Assembly: GCA_050330635.1 (NCBI GenBank) | Contig: JBHJNQ010000047.1 | Coordinates: 1-64,000 of the forward strand | Origin: CADEDH01 sp050330635 | GTDB taxonomy: Bacteria; Actinomycetota; Acidimicrobiia; Acidimicrobiales; SZUA-35 | DNA length: 64,000 bases | Direction of reading: 5' to 3' | In this document: positions 8,620 through 17,670 of the stretch, in pieces | How the letters are laid out: each line of letters starts with the position of its first letter | Numbering within the stretch: position 1 is the stretch's first letter | Notes under the pieces: generated by a model | The model's database searches: none | What the model saw: only the letters and a program-made list of their open reading frames with translations | What the model was told of the DNA's origin: nothing | Made by a program: the position numbers and the translations under genes

Positions 8620-9252
8620 ATGAGCCTGCACCTGGGTGACACCGCCCCCGACTTCACCGCCGACACCACCGACGGTGAGCTCTCGTTCCACGAGTGGAAG
8701 AAGGACTCGTGGGCCGTGTTCTTCAGCCACCCCGCCGACTTCACGCCGGTGTGCACCACCGAGCTCGGCCGCACCGCCGCCCTCCAGGAGGAGTTCGCCA
8801 AGCGCAATACCAGGGCCATGGCGTTGTCGGTCGATCCGATCGAGGACCATCACAGCTGGGCTCCCGACATCGGTGAGGTCACCGGCACCCCCCTCAACTT
8901 CCCCATCGTCGCCGACCCCGACCGCAAGGTGTCGGAGCTGTACGACATGATCCACCCCGGTGCCGGCGACACCTCGACGGTGCGGTCGGTGTTCATCGTC
9001 GACCCGGCCAACACGGTGCGCCTCATCCTCACGTACCCCAAGTCGGTCGGACGGAACTTCGACGAGATCGTGCGGGTCCTCGATGCCCTCCAGGCCACCG
9101 ACCAGGCCCCCATCGCCACCCCCGCCGACTGGCAGCCCGGCGACCGTGTCATCGTCGCCGTCGGCGTTACGACCGAGAAGGCGAAGGAGCAGTTCGACAA
9201 CGTCGACGAGGTGAAGCCCTACCTCCGCTTCGCCGACGCCCCCTCGGCCTGA
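8620..9252 (+). CDS. 1-Cys peroxiredoxin (Prx6 type)
   Basis: 210 residues of the AhpC/TSA family. The peroxidatic cysteine is in PADFTPVCTTE (Cys45). It is the only cysteine, so the resolving thiol must come from another molecule, as in Prx6 enzymes. The C-terminal Prx6 extension (TPADWQPGDRVIV) is present. It reduces hydrogen and alkyl peroxides in the cytosol. GAAGGAG lies six bases before the ATG. The short leader contains a perfect palindrome, CGGATATCCG (8586-8595), possibly an operator. Confidence 0.92.
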   Translation: MSLHLGDTAPDFTADTTDGELSFHEWKKDSWAVFFSHPADFTPVCTTELGRTAALQEEFAKRNTRAMALSVDPIEDHHSWAPDIGEVTGTPLNFPIVADPDRKVSELYDMIHPGAGDTSTVRSVFIVDPANTVRLILTYPKSVGRNFDEIVRVLDALQATDQAPIATPADWQPGDRVIVAVGVTTEKAKEQFDNVDEVKPYLRFADAPSA

Positions 9253-9316
9253 ACCCCTCGAGGATTTTCGTACCCACCGGAGGCTCCGGGCGTAACGGCG
9301 CCGGGACCTGCGGCCA

Positions 9317-9748
9317 TCACCGGTCGGGGGCTGGCCGTCGATCGGAGGCGCCTGGTCCGGGGGTTGCGTCCGAACCCGATGTCTCCGCCGTTTGGCGCCG
9401 GGATGGCTCATCCCGGCGCCACGGCCACGTGCCGTCGAGCTCCACCTCCAACGACCAGCTGAGTATGATCCGGATCAGTACCACGGCACCGAGTGCGATG
9501 AGGGCTTCGACGGTCCGCTCGACCACCACCGTGCGGATGATGTCGCCGACGATCAGGAACTCCACGCCGAGCAGGATGGCTCGACCGAGGGTGCGGCGCA
9601 TCGTCTCGTAGCCGCGCTGGCGGGCGCCCGCCCGGATCAGGTCGGGAGCGGCGGCGACGAAGGCGACCACGCCGCCCACCACCATGGTGGCGATCCCCAC
9701 GGCCTCGACGACTACGACGACCCGCTCGACGACGTCCTCGTAGTCCAT
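9317..9748 (-). CDS. DUF1622 membrane protein
   Basis: 143 residues with three hydrophobic segments, near residues 8-33, 55-73 and 82-98. The overall pattern, including RRTLGRAILLGVEFLIVGDI, matches DUF1622. Function is unknown; the family is widespread as a small inner-membrane protein. The C-terminal tail is short, polar and rich in Arg, Pro and Ser. Confidence 0.75.
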   Translation of the reverse strand: MDYEDVVERVVVVVEAVGIATMVVGGVVAFVAAAPDLIRAGARQRGYETMRRTLGRAILLGVEFLIVGDIIRTVVVERTVEALIALGAVVLIRIILSWSLEVELDGTWPWRRDEPSRRQTAETSGSDATPGPGASDRRPAPDR

Positions 9749-9866
9749 CGGTCAATGGCCTCCGGATCGGGCAGACATCGCTGGTACCTCCCCGAGCTGG
9801 GCCTACCCGTCCCCGCCCCGCCCAAAACGGTGTGGCCACGAACCGGCGTCGCCCCCCGGTCCGGGA

Positions 9867-10649
9867 TCAGTCGCCGACGCGCCCACCGGGACGGCGGTAG
9901 GAGGCGACCCGCCAACCCCCGTCGACGTCGACCACGGCGCCAGTGACGAACCGGGCGGCGTCGGAGGCGAGGAACAGCGCCGGGCCGGCGACGTCGTCGG
10001 GTCGACCCCACCGGTCGAGCGGGGTGCGCTCGAGGATCGCCTGCGACCGCTCGGGGTCGCGCAGCAGCCCGTCGGTCAGGTTGGTCTCGATCCAGCCCGG
10101 GGCGATGGCGTTGACCCGGATCCGGTCATCGGCCCAGCTCTGGGCCAGGGAGCGGGTGAGCTGCACGACGCCGCCCTTGGAGGCGGCGTAGCCGGGCACC
10201 GTCGGCGAGCCGAAGTAGCTCATCATCGACGCCATGTTGATGATCGACGCCGTGGGGGCGGCGGGGTCGGCCGCCGCCTCGACCAGGCGGGGGTGGAGGG
10301 CGTGACACATGCGGAACGTGCCGTTGAGGTTGACCGCGATCGTCGACTCGAAACCCTCCGGGGTGAGCTCGCCCGGCTGACGGTTGGCGCCACCGGCGTT
10401 GTTGACCAGCACGTGGCACGCCGGTATCGCCGCCGCCACCTCGACGATGGCGGCGGCGTCGGCCAGGTCGAGACGGTGATAGGTGAACGGCGACAGGTCA
10501 TGGTCGTAGGTCTCGATCGGTCGGGTCCCGGTGATGACGACATGGGCGCCGGCCTCGGCGAACCCGGTGGCGATCCCGTGGCCGATGCCGGAGGTCCCAC
10601 CGGTCACGACCACGGTGCGTCCTGTGAAATCGAACGTGCAGTCGGTCAT
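9867..10649 (-). CDS. Short-chain dehydrogenase/reductase
   Basis: 260 residues from an ATG at 10649; the longer open frame has an Arg/Pro-rich, non-coding-like extension. TGGTSGIG is the cofactor loop, NNAG is present, and the catalytic residues are in IINMASM and YAASK. The C-terminus VTGAVVDVDGGW is typical of FabG-like SDRs. It has GTR after the second strand, which may favour NADP. It probably reduces a keto group; the substrate is unknown. Confidence 0.85.
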   Translation of the reverse strand: MTDCTFDFTGRTVVVTGGTSGIGHGIATGFAEAGAHVVITGTRPIETYDHDLSPFTYHRLDLADAAAIVEVAAAIPACHVLVNNAGGANRQPGELTPEGFESTIAVNLNGTFRMCHALHPRLVEAAADPAAPTASIINMASMMSYFGSPTVPGYAASKGGVVQLTRSLAQSWADDRIRVNAIAPGWIETNLTDGLLRDPERSQAILERTPLDRWGRPDDVAGPALFLASDAARFVTGAVVDVDGGWRVASYRRPGGRVGD

Positions 10650-10713
10650 GACGGCGACCCTACCGGACCGTCCGACCGCCACCCGGGCAGCGCCGGCCGG
10701 CCGAGCGACCCGG

Positions 10714-11067
10714 TCAGAGAGCCGACCGCATGAACCGGACGTTGACCTGGAGATAGGCGTTCGGGTTGGGGTGGCGGGCCCAGATCTCCGCCCACCCCGG
10801 ATCGCGGGTGAAGGCGGTGTAGCCGTCATCGCGGGCCTCCCGACTCGGCCACCGGATGATCCAGCACACGTTGGGTTGCCCGTTGGGCGACACGACCGGC
10901 GACGACCCGGAGACCTCGGCCTCGTGGCCGTCGTCGAGCCAGAAGTCGATCACGTCCAGGTTGGCCTCGAGCCACGGTGCGGCGTGATCCCGGGCCCACT
11001 CTCGGTAGGCCTCGAACCACTCCGGTTCGATCGTGTAGTCCCTGATCTCGACGATCCCCTCGGACAC
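10714..11067 (-). CDS. NIPSNAP-family protein
   Basis: 117 residues from a GTG at 11067, chosen because GAGGAG lies seven bases upstream. The sequence begins SEGIVEIRDYTIEP and carries the ferredoxin-like dimeric barrel pattern of NIPSNAP proteins (YREWARDHAAPWL, then WIIRWPSREAR). Function is unknown; related barrels act in small-molecule catabolism. It diverges from the transhydrogenase operon. Confidence 0.75.
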   Translation of the reverse strand: MSEGIVEIRDYTIEPEWFEAYREWARDHAAPWLEANLDVIDFWLDDGHEAEVSGSSPVVSPNGQPNVCWIIRWPSREARDDGYTAFTRDPGWAEIWARHPNPNAYLQVNVRFMRSAL

Positions 11068-11236
11068 CGCATCGCTCCTCGCGTCGGCCCCGGCGACCCC
11101 GTCGGCCCCCGATGACCGCTGGCAGTCTCGCCGCCCCGGGGACGGCCGGCCAGCCCACCACCGACGGGCCACGACCGCCACCCACTGCGTCGAGTGGCGC
11201 TTGCGGACGACCGGCGGTGCCTGCAGACTCGTGATC

Positions 11237-12370
11237 GTGCGCATCGCGGTACCGAGGGAGGCGACCGACGAGCGTCGGGTGGCGTTGACCCCCCAGGTCG
11301 TGCGCCGGCTGAGGGCCGCCGGCCACGCCGTCACCGTCGAACCGGGCGCCGGAGAACGGGCCGGCTTCGCCGACGACGCCTACCGGGCCGAGGGGGCCGA
11401 GGTGAGCGCTTCGGCGGTCGGCGACGCCGACCTGATCGTCGTGGTCGGACCACCCGATCGCCAACGGGTCGACGGGTTTCCCGAGGGTGTCGCCGTGCTC
11501 GGGTTCCTCGACCCGTTCGCCGCCACCGACGTCGTGCGCGGCCTGGCCGAGCGCCGGATCACGTCGTTCGCCATGGAGGCCGTCCCCCGAACCACCCTGG
11601 CCCAGAGCATGGACGCCCTGTCGTCGCAGGCGTCGGCCGCCGGCTATCACGCCGTGCTCCTCGCCGCCGTCGCCACCCCCCGGATCTTCCCCATGATGAT
11701 CACCGCCGCCGGCACGGTCCCCCCGGTGAAGCTCCTCGTGTTGGGGGCGGGTGTGGCCGGGCTCCAGGCCATCGCCACGGCCCGGCGCCTCGGGGCTGTG
11801 GTCTCCGCCTACGACATCCGGCCCGAGGTGAAGGAGCAGATCGAGAGCCTCGGTGCCCGGTTCGTCACCGGCCCGGTCGACCAGTCGGCGGTGGCCGCCT
11901 CCGGGTACGCCACGGAGGTGGCCGACGACACCGAGCGCCGGCAGCAGGGGGCCCTGGCCGACGTGGTGGCCGACGCCGACGTCGTCATCACCACGGCCCA
12001 GATCCCCGGCGTCCCGGCGCCCCTGCTGGTGTCGCGGGAGATGGTGGAGCGGATGCGCCCCGGCTCGGTCATCGTCGACGTGGCCGCCCCCACCGGCGGC
12101 AACTGCGAGCTGACCCGCCCCGGCGACGAGGTCAGCCACGCCGGCGTCGTCGTCCTCGGACCGATCGACCTGCCGGGCCGGGTGGCGGTCGACGCCAGCG
12201 AGATGTACGCCCGGAACCTGGTCGCCTTCATCGAGCGGCTGACCGACGGCGAGGGCGGGCTGACGGTCGCCCTCGACGACGAGATCATCGGCGCCTCCTG
12301 CATCACCCACGCCGGATCGATCGCCCACCCCGAGGCCCGCCGGGCCGTCGGACTGGAGACCACCCCATGA
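11237..12370 (+). CDS. pntA1: Proton-translocating NAD(P) transhydrogenase, alpha subunit part 1
   Basis: About 377 residues from GTG 11237; GTG 11231 is also possible and neither has a clear ribosome binding site. It opens RIAVPREATDERRVALTP, the dI domain that binds NAD(H). The Rossmann loop reads VLGAGVAGLQAIATARRLGA, followed by YDIRPEVKEQIESLGA. The enzyme transfers hydride from NADH to NADP+ using the proton gradient. Its ATG/TGA overlap with the next gene shows a coupled three-gene operon of the split-subunit type. Confidence 0.93.
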   Translation: MRIAVPREATDERRVALTPQVVRRLRAAGHAVTVEPGAGERAGFADDAYRAEGAEVSASAVGDADLIVVVGPPDRQRVDGFPEGVAVLGFLDPFAATDVVRGLAERRITSFAMEAVPRTTLAQSMDALSSQASAAGYHAVLLAAVATPRIFPMMITAAGTVPPVKLLVLGAGVAGLQAIATARRLGAVVSAYDIRPEVKEQIESLGARFVTGPVDQSAVAASGYATEVADDTERRQQGALADVVADADVVITTAQIPGVPAPLLVSREMVERMRPGSVIVDVAAPTGGNCELTRPGDEVSHAGVVVLGPIDLPGRVAVDASEMYARNLVAFIERLTDGEGGLTVALDDEIIGASCITHAGSIAHPEARRAVGLETTP

Positions 12371-12672
12371 CACCCTTCCTCGTCGGCATCACCGTGTTCG
12401 TCCTCGCCTCCTTCGTGGGCTTCGAAGTCATCAGCAAGGTGCCGCCGACATTGCACACACCGCTCATGTCGGGGGCCAACGCCATCTCCGGCATCACGAT
12501 CGTCGGGGCCGTCACCGCCGCCGGCATCGGTGACGACACCACGGCCCGCATCCTCGGTTTCGGCGCCGTCGTGATGGCCACCATCAACGTGGTCGGCGGC
12601 TTCCTCGTCACCGACCGGATGCTCCAGATGTTCCGGAGCCGGTCCGACCGGAGGCCGCGCCACGGTGGTTGA
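12367..12672 (+). CDS. pntA2: NAD(P) transhydrogenase, alpha subunit part 2
   Basis: 101 residues with three or four hydrophobic helices forming part of the membrane dII domain (EVISKVPPTLHTPLMSGANA, then GAVVMATINVVGGFLVTDRM). The ATG overlaps the pntA1 stop by four bases. In fused enzymes this segment is the C-terminal part of the alpha chain. Confidence 0.93.
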   Translation: MTPFLVGITVFVLASFVGFEVISKVPPTLHTPLMSGANAISGITIVGAVTAAGIGDDTTARILGFGAVVMATINVVGGFLVTDRMLQMFRSRSDRRPRHGG

Positions 12673-14035
12673 GCTCCTCTACCTGGCCGCCGCCGTCGCC
12701 TTCATCGTCGGCCTGAAGCTCCTCGGGAGCCCGCGCCGGGCCCGTGCCGGCAACCGGGTGGCCGCCGTCGGGATGCTGACCGCCCTCGTCGTCACGCTCG
12801 TCTCGCAGGAGATCGTCGACTGGGCCACCGTCGTGGCCGGACTGGCCGTCGGCACCGCACTCGGCGTCGGGTTTGCGGTGCGGGTCCAGATGACGGCCAT
12901 GCCCCAGATGGTGGCGGCGTTCAACGGGTTCGGCGGGCTGGCCTCGGCCCTGGTGGCGACCGTGGCGGTCATCCGGGCCGACCTCGACGGAATACCGGCG
13001 GAGACCGCCGTCCCGTTGCTCGTCTCGATCGTGATCGGTGCCGTCACGTTCACGGGCAGCTCCGTCGCCTTCGGAAAGCTCCAGGGTCTCCTTCCCGGTC
13101 GTCCGCTCGGGTACGGGGGTCAGCACATCGTCAACGGTGCACTGGCCGTCGCCCTCGTGGGGTTCGCCATCTGGGCCGGTGTCGCCGGCGAAACCACCGG
13201 GTACTGGGTGGTGGCCGCCCTCGCTCTCGTGGTCGGCGTGCTCGGCGTCGTCCCCATCGGCGGGGCCGACATGCCGGTCGTCATCTCCCTCCTCAATTCG
13301 TTCTCCGGGTTGGCGGCGGCGGCGACCGGACTGGCCATAGAGCGCAACGAGCTGATCATCGGCGGCGCCCTGGTCGGTGCGGCCGGCCTGATCCTCACCG
13401 TGCAGATGACGGAGGCCATGAACCGCTCGCTCGCCAATGTGTTGTTCGCCGGGTTCGGTTCCGATGGCGGGGCCGGCGGCCCGGCCGGCCCGATCGGGGA
13501 GCGACCCGTGACCCGGGCCACCCCCGGCGACGTGGCCATCGCCCTGGCCTACGCCGAGTCGGTGCTCATCGTGCCCGGGTACGGGTTGGCGGTGGCCCAG
13601 GCCCAGCATGCGGTGCGCAAGCTCGCCGACGCCATCGAGGCCCAGGGCGGCACCGTCAACTACGCCATCCATCCCGTGGCCGGCCGGATGCCCGGCCACA
13701 TGAACGTCCTGTTGGCCGAGGCCGACGTCGACTACGAACAGCTCCTCGACCTCGACCGCGCCGACCCGATGTTTCCCCAGACCGACGTGGTCCTCGTGCT
13801 TGGGGCCAACGACGTGGTCAATCCCTCGGCCCGCGACGACCCGTCGTCGCCCATCTACGGCATGCCGATCCTCAACGTCGACCGGGCGGCCCGGGTCGTC
13901 GTCGTCAAGCGGAGCCTGTCGCCCGGCTTCGCCGGCATCGACAACCCCTTGTTCTACGAGGAGCGGACCATGATGCTGTTCGCCGACGCCAAGGGTGCCC
14001 TGGAAGACACCCTCGCCGCGCTCGACGCCCTGTAG
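12665..14035 (+). CDS. pntB: NAD(P) transhydrogenase, beta subunit
   Basis: 456 residues from a GTG at 12665 that overlaps the pntA2 end by eight bases. The N-terminal 270 residues form about nine membrane helices (dII). The C-terminal dIII domain binds NADP(H), with GYGLAVAQAQHAVRKLAD, HPVAGRMPGHMNVLLAEADV and LGANDVVNPSARDD, all family signatures. Together with pntA1 and pntA2 it completes the enzyme, which supplies NADPH. Confidence 0.95.
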   Translation: MVELLYLAAAVAFIVGLKLLGSPRRARAGNRVAAVGMLTALVVTLVSQEIVDWATVVAGLAVGTALGVGFAVRVQMTAMPQMVAAFNGFGGLASALVATVAVIRADLDGIPAETAVPLLVSIVIGAVTFTGSSVAFGKLQGLLPGRPLGYGGQHIVNGALAVALVGFAIWAGVAGETTGYWVVAALALVVGVLGVVPIGGADMPVVISLLNSFSGLAAAATGLAIERNELIIGGALVGAAGLILTVQMTEAMNRSLANVLFAGFGSDGGAGGPAGPIGERPVTRATPGDVAIALAYAESVLIVPGYGLAVAQAQHAVRKLADAIEAQGGTVNYAIHPVAGRMPGHMNVLLAEADVDYEQLLDLDRADPMFPQTDVVLVLGANDVVNPSARDDPSSPIYGMPILNVDRAARVVVVKRSLSPGFAGIDNPLFYEERTMMLFADAKGALEDTLAALDAL

Positions 14036-14067
14036 CGACCGCCCGGCGGAACGCAAGGGGTGCCCGG

Positions 14068-14895
14068 TCACCGGACCTCGGGTCGCGCCCGGTCACCGCC
14101 GCCGCCGTGGCGGCGCAGGAAGTCGACCACCACGGCGTTCCACTTCGCCGGTTCGTGGGCGTTGACGGCGTGCGACGCCTCCAGCTCGGCCACCTCGATC
14201 CCCGGGATCCGCCTGGCCCGGGGCACCATCGGAGCGAACCGCTCCTCCTGCACCCCCACGGTGAGCAGCGTCGGTCGCGACACCTCGGCCAGGCGGGGAC
14301 CGAGGGGCAGCCGGTCGCCCGTCACCTCCATGCCCCGGGCCACCCCCTCGGGATCGTGCTCGTCGAACTCGCAGGCCAGCAGGGCCCGCGTCGGCTCGGA
14401 GATGCGGCGCGACCGGCCCGGGTTGACCGGGCTGTCCCGCACTGCGTCCATGCCCTGGCTCCGGAGCGAGTCGAGAAACCCCGGCCGGGCCGCGGCGCGG
14501 TTCTCGGCCCACCGCTCGGGAGAGGCGAACGCCGACGTCGAGTTCGTCACCACCTGGGCCAGGACCCGCTCGGGATGGGCCAAGCCGTAGTTGAGGGTCA
14601 GGCCGGCCCCCAACGACTGGCCGATCGTGAACCAGTGGGCGACAGCCAGCCGCTCCCGGAGGCGCTCGAACTCGGCGAAATAGCTCTCGGGACCGTAACG
14701 GTCGGGGTCGGTGGGGGTGGGCGAGCGACCGTGACCCCACAGCTCGACCACGACCGGCCGACACACCGCGGCCAGGGCCCCGACGTTGTCGGCCCAGTAG
14801 CTCCGGCTGCCGAGCGCCCCGTGGACCAACAGGGCGTACGGGCCCCGGCCCTCGTGAACCACGGCGTGGAGGCGGTGCCCGTCGTCGGCCGTCAT
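14068..14895 (-). CDS. Alpha/beta hydrolase
   Basis: 275 residues from the ATG at 14895; AGGAT lies about ten bases upstream, better than the ATG at 14919. The oxyanion motif is HGALGSRSYW, the nucleophile elbow GQSLGAG contains Ser, and the late His is in EASHAVNAHEP. The shape resembles MhpC-type C-C hydrolases and simple esterases. The substrate is unknown. It lies tail to tail with pntB. Confidence 0.8.
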   Translation of the reverse strand: MTADDGHRLHAVVHEGRGPYALLVHGALGSRSYWADNVGALAAVCRPVVVELWGHGRSPTPTDPDRYGPESYFAEFERLRERLAVAHWFTIGQSLGAGLTLNYGLAHPERVLAQVVTNSTSAFASPERWAENRAAARPGFLDSLRSQGMDAVRDSPVNPGRSRRISEPTRALLACEFDEHDPEGVARGMEVTGDRLPLGPRLAEVSRPTLLTVGVQEERFAPMVPRARRIPGIEVAELEASHAVNAHEPAKWNAVVVDFLRRHGGGGDRARPEVR

Positions 14896-14964
14896 CGCCG
14901 CCGATCCTGGCGCACCCACCGGCCGGCCGGACGTTGGTAGCGTCGGTCGCCACGGCTCATTCCG

Positions 14965-15948
14965 TCACCCCCCGGTGTCGGGATGCTGGCCGAGCTGGCG
15001 GGCCAGCCAGTCGTTGATGTCACGGCGGGCCTGGCGCGACACGGCGGCGCCGGGGGCGAAGCCCTCGAAACCGTGGGGGGCGCCGGGGTAGACGTGCAAC
15101 TCGACCGGCACCCCGGCGTGGTTGAGGCGGCGGGCGTACTCGATGTCCTCGTCGGCGAAGGCGTCGAGGGAGCCGACCATGAGGTACGTGGGCGGCAGGC
15201 CCGACAGATCGGTGGCCCGGGCCGGGGCGGCGTGCGACGGCACGTCGTCGGTGCCGAAGCGGTCCCCCAGGTACGACGACCAACCGAACGTGTTCGACGC
15301 CCGATCCCACACGGGGACCTCGAAGTGCGAGGTGCCGGTGGTCAGGGTGTCGTCGATCATGGGGTAGATGAGGAGCTGGTAGTCGATGGTCAGCTCCGCC
15401 CGGTCGCGCACCATCAGGGCCAGCGCCGCGGCCAGGCCGCCGCCGCCGCTCGGACCGCCGATCCCGACCCGGTCGGTGTCGATGCCCAGCTCGGCTCCGT
15501 GTTCCTTCACCCACCGCAGACCGGCGTAGCAGTCCTCGACCCCGGCCGGGAACGGATGCTCGGGGGCCAGGCGATACTGGACCGCCACCCCGACCAGGTC
15601 GAAGCGCTGGCACCAACGGTCGAAGCGGAGATCGTCCTGCTCGGGGGAACCGAGCACGTAGCCACCACCGTGGATCCAGAACAGGCAGGGCAGCGGTCCG
15701 GCGTCGTCGGATCCCCGTCGCCGGTGGACCCGCAACCGAACGTCGGGCTCCCCGTCGGGGCCGGCCACCACATGGTCGGTGCGGACCACCTCGTCGGACA
15801 GCTCGACCTGGGCGTTCTGCTCGAGGCGGACGGCCCGGACCCGGGCCAGGGTGCCGGCGTCGACGGTGCCGAACGCCGGTCCGGCCTCCAGGATGGCTCG
15901 GACCTCGGGGTCGTAGAAGGGCTCGGCGACACGGTCGGTGGAGTTCAT
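14965..15948 (-). CDS. HSL-family esterase/lipase
   Basis: 327 residues. HGGGYVLG is the oxyanion motif of hormone-sensitive-lipase-type esterases, GGPSGGGG is the Ser elbow, the acid is in SLDAFADE and the His in PGAPHGFEGF. It hydrolyses short acyl esters in the cytosol. Its ATG overlaps the stop of the SDR at 15945-16676 by four bases, so the two are translated together and may act in one pathway. Confidence 0.88.
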   Translation of the reverse strand: MNSTDRVAEPFYDPEVRAILEAGPAFGTVDAGTLARVRAVRLEQNAQVELSDEVVRTDHVVAGPDGEPDVRLRVHRRRGSDDAGPLPCLFWIHGGGYVLGSPEQDDLRFDRWCQRFDLVGVAVQYRLAPEHPFPAGVEDCYAGLRWVKEHGAELGIDTDRVGIGGPSGGGGLAAALALMVRDRAELTIDYQLLIYPMIDDTLTTGTSHFEVPVWDRASNTFGWSSYLGDRFGTDDVPSHAAPARATDLSGLPPTYLMVGSLDAFADEDIEYARRLNHAGVPVELHVYPGAPHGFEGFAPGAAVSRQARRDINDWLARQLGQHPDTGG

Positions 15949-16676
15949 CCGTGGACCCCGCCGTCGACGGTGAAGGCCTGACCGGTGCAGTAGCCCGACC
16001 GGTCACTGGCCAGGAACAGGGCCATCTCGGCGATGTCCTCGGGGGTGCCGAGCCGTTTGAGGGGTTGGCGGTCGGCCATGCGGTCCTCCTTGCCCGAGAC
16101 CATGTCGGCGATCATGTCGGTCACGATCACCCCGGGGTGGATCGAGTTGACTCGGATCCCGTGCTTGCCCAGCTCCTTGGCCACCGTCTTCGTCATGCCC
16201 GTCACGGCCCATTTGGTGGCGCCGTAGGCGGTGGCCCCGAACCCACCCTCCAGCCCGGCGATCGACGAGGTGTTGATGATCGAACCGCCGTTGCCGGCCT
16301 CGATCATGGCCTTGGCCGCCGTCCGCATCCCGAGGAACACGCCGGTCTGGTTGATGGCGACGGTGCGGTTCCACATCTCGGTCGAGGTGTTGAGGAGCTG
16401 GGCCGGCTGGAAAACGCCGGCGTTGTTCATGCAGATGTCGAGGCGACCGTGACGCTCGACGATGTCGGCCACGACGGCCTCCCACTCCTCCTCCGACGTG
16501 ACGTCGAGGTGGTGGTAGTCGCACCCGAGCTCCCCCGCCGTCCTCTCGCCCTCGTCGTCGAGGACGTCGGCGGTCACCACCGCCGCCCCCTCCCGGGCGA
16601 AGATCCTGGCCTCGGCCGCCCCCTGGCCCCGCGCCCCGCCGGTCACCAGCGCCACCCTGCCGTCGAGCTCACCCAT
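15945..16676 (-). CDS. Short-chain dehydrogenase/reductase
   Basis: 243 residues. TGGARGQG is the cofactor loop, NNAG is present, SSIAG and YGATK hold the catalytic Ser, Tyr and Lys, and the end is TVDGGVHG. The GARGQG form is common in actinobacterial SDRs of steroid and alcohol metabolism. It is first in a two-gene unit with the esterase. It is closely similar in pattern to the SDR at 37142-37876. Confidence 0.87.
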   Translation of the reverse strand: MGELDGRVALVTGGARGQGAAEARIFAREGAAVVTADVLDDEGERTAGELGCDYHHLDVTSEEEWEAVVADIVERHGRLDICMNNAGVFQPAQLLNTSTEMWNRTVAINQTGVFLGMRTAAKAMIEAGNGGSIINTSSIAGLEGGFGATAYGATKWAVTGMTKTVAKELGKHGIRVNSIHPGVIVTDMIADMVSGKEDRMADRQPLKRLGTPEDIAEMALFLASDRSGYCTGQAFTVDGGVHG

Positions 16677-16769
16677 CGTCGTATCCCCCTCCCGGCGCCG
16701 GCGGCGACCCGGTGTCGCTCACCCCCCCGGCGCCCGGCCGCCAGTCAAGCACGGCCCTCCGGCGGGTGT

Positions 16770-16898
16770 CAGATGAGGCGGGATCTCCCCCGACCCGCTG
16801 CCCGGCTTCCTCACCGACGACGAGGCCCTCTCCCGGCCGACCACAAGCTCTTCGGTGACAACGTCGCCACCCGCCGCCTGGCCGCCCTCGACCGTTGA
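16770..16898 (+). pseudogene. 3' remnant of an amidohydrolase-like gene
   Basis: One frame gives DPLPGFLTDDEALSR. After a one-base shift it continues DHKLFGDNVATRRLAALDR and a stop at 16896-16898. The phrase resembles the end of metal-dependent amidohydrolases (a helix with G-D/E-N-V-A-R before a final L-D). No start or catalytic part is present. The match is short, so the family is tentative. Confidence 0.4.
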
Positions 16899-16913
16899 TC
16901 GGCGTGACGCCGG

Positions 16914-17336
16914 TCAACCGCTGACGAGGGCGTCGATGAGGTCGCGGGCCGACACGATGCCCTGGAGGCCGGCGGCCTCACCGTCGCCGACGAGGAGGTG
17001 GCGGACCCCCCGCTCGCACATGGTGCGGGCCGCCGCCTCGGCCGTGGTGTCCGGGGCGCACCAGATGATCTCGGTCGAAGCGATGTCGGCGGCCTTGACC
17101 GTGTCGGGCTGATCGGTCCGGCCGTAGCTCCGGGTCACGTCGCGCTCGGAGACCACGCCCACCACCGCCGAGGTGGTGCCGACGGCCAGAGCTCCGGCCC
17201 CCACCGACGACAACTTCTGGGCCACCTCCCGGAGGCGGGCATCGGGCGAGATCCGGGCCACGGCCCGTGTCATCAGCGACGTGACGGGTGTCTGGGGGCC
17301 GATGATCGGCTCCGCACTTCTGCGATTGGCTGCCAT
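16914..17336 (-). CDS. CBS-domain-pair protein
   Basis: 140 residues starting MAANRRS at 17336. Two CBS motifs follow at about residues 18-75 and 82-138 (VTSLMTRAVARISPDARL, VVGVVSERDVTRSYGR, and GIVSARDLIDAL). Stand-alone CBS pairs bind adenine nucleotides and act as regulators, as with mycobacterial Hrp1. Upstream there is a perfect eight-base inverted repeat (17370-17389). Confidence 0.88.
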   Translation of the reverse strand: MAANRRSAEPIIGPQTPVTSLMTRAVARISPDARLREVAQKLSSVGAGALAVGTTSAVVGVVSERDVTRSYGRTDQPDTVKAADIASTEIIWCAPDTTAEAAARTMCERGVRHLLVGDGEAAGLQGIVSARDLIDALVSG

Positions 17337-17670
17337 GGTCCCATCCTGGGAGCCGACCGGATCCAGCGACCAGGGTCGCAGGACCCTGGCCGGCGCTGCT
17401 CGGGCGTGCTGCTCGCACGATCCCGATGTCGCTCCCAGGACGATGACGGCGGCGCAGCGTGCCGACGGGTGGTGTGGCCGGCGACCAAGATCGGGCACGA
17501 ACCGGCCGTTGTCAATGGCCATCCCGGTCATCATCGCCGCCACCGGGACGGCGACCACGACACGGGGCGACGACGAGGGCGGACCGGGGACACGTGACGA
17601 CATCACCCCTCCTTCGGAGCCGATCGCCCGCCGGATGGGCGGTGGACCCGGCGTGCTACCGTCGGGTCGC
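17337..17670. other. Intergenic region with inverted repeat
   Basis: 334 bases between divergent genes, with no convincing gene. At 17370-17389 CCAGGGTC, four bases, GACCCTGG form a perfect hairpin 34 bp before the CBS gene start. It could be an operator or an attenuator. A minus-strand open frame through the region has no family pattern. Confidence 0.4.
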
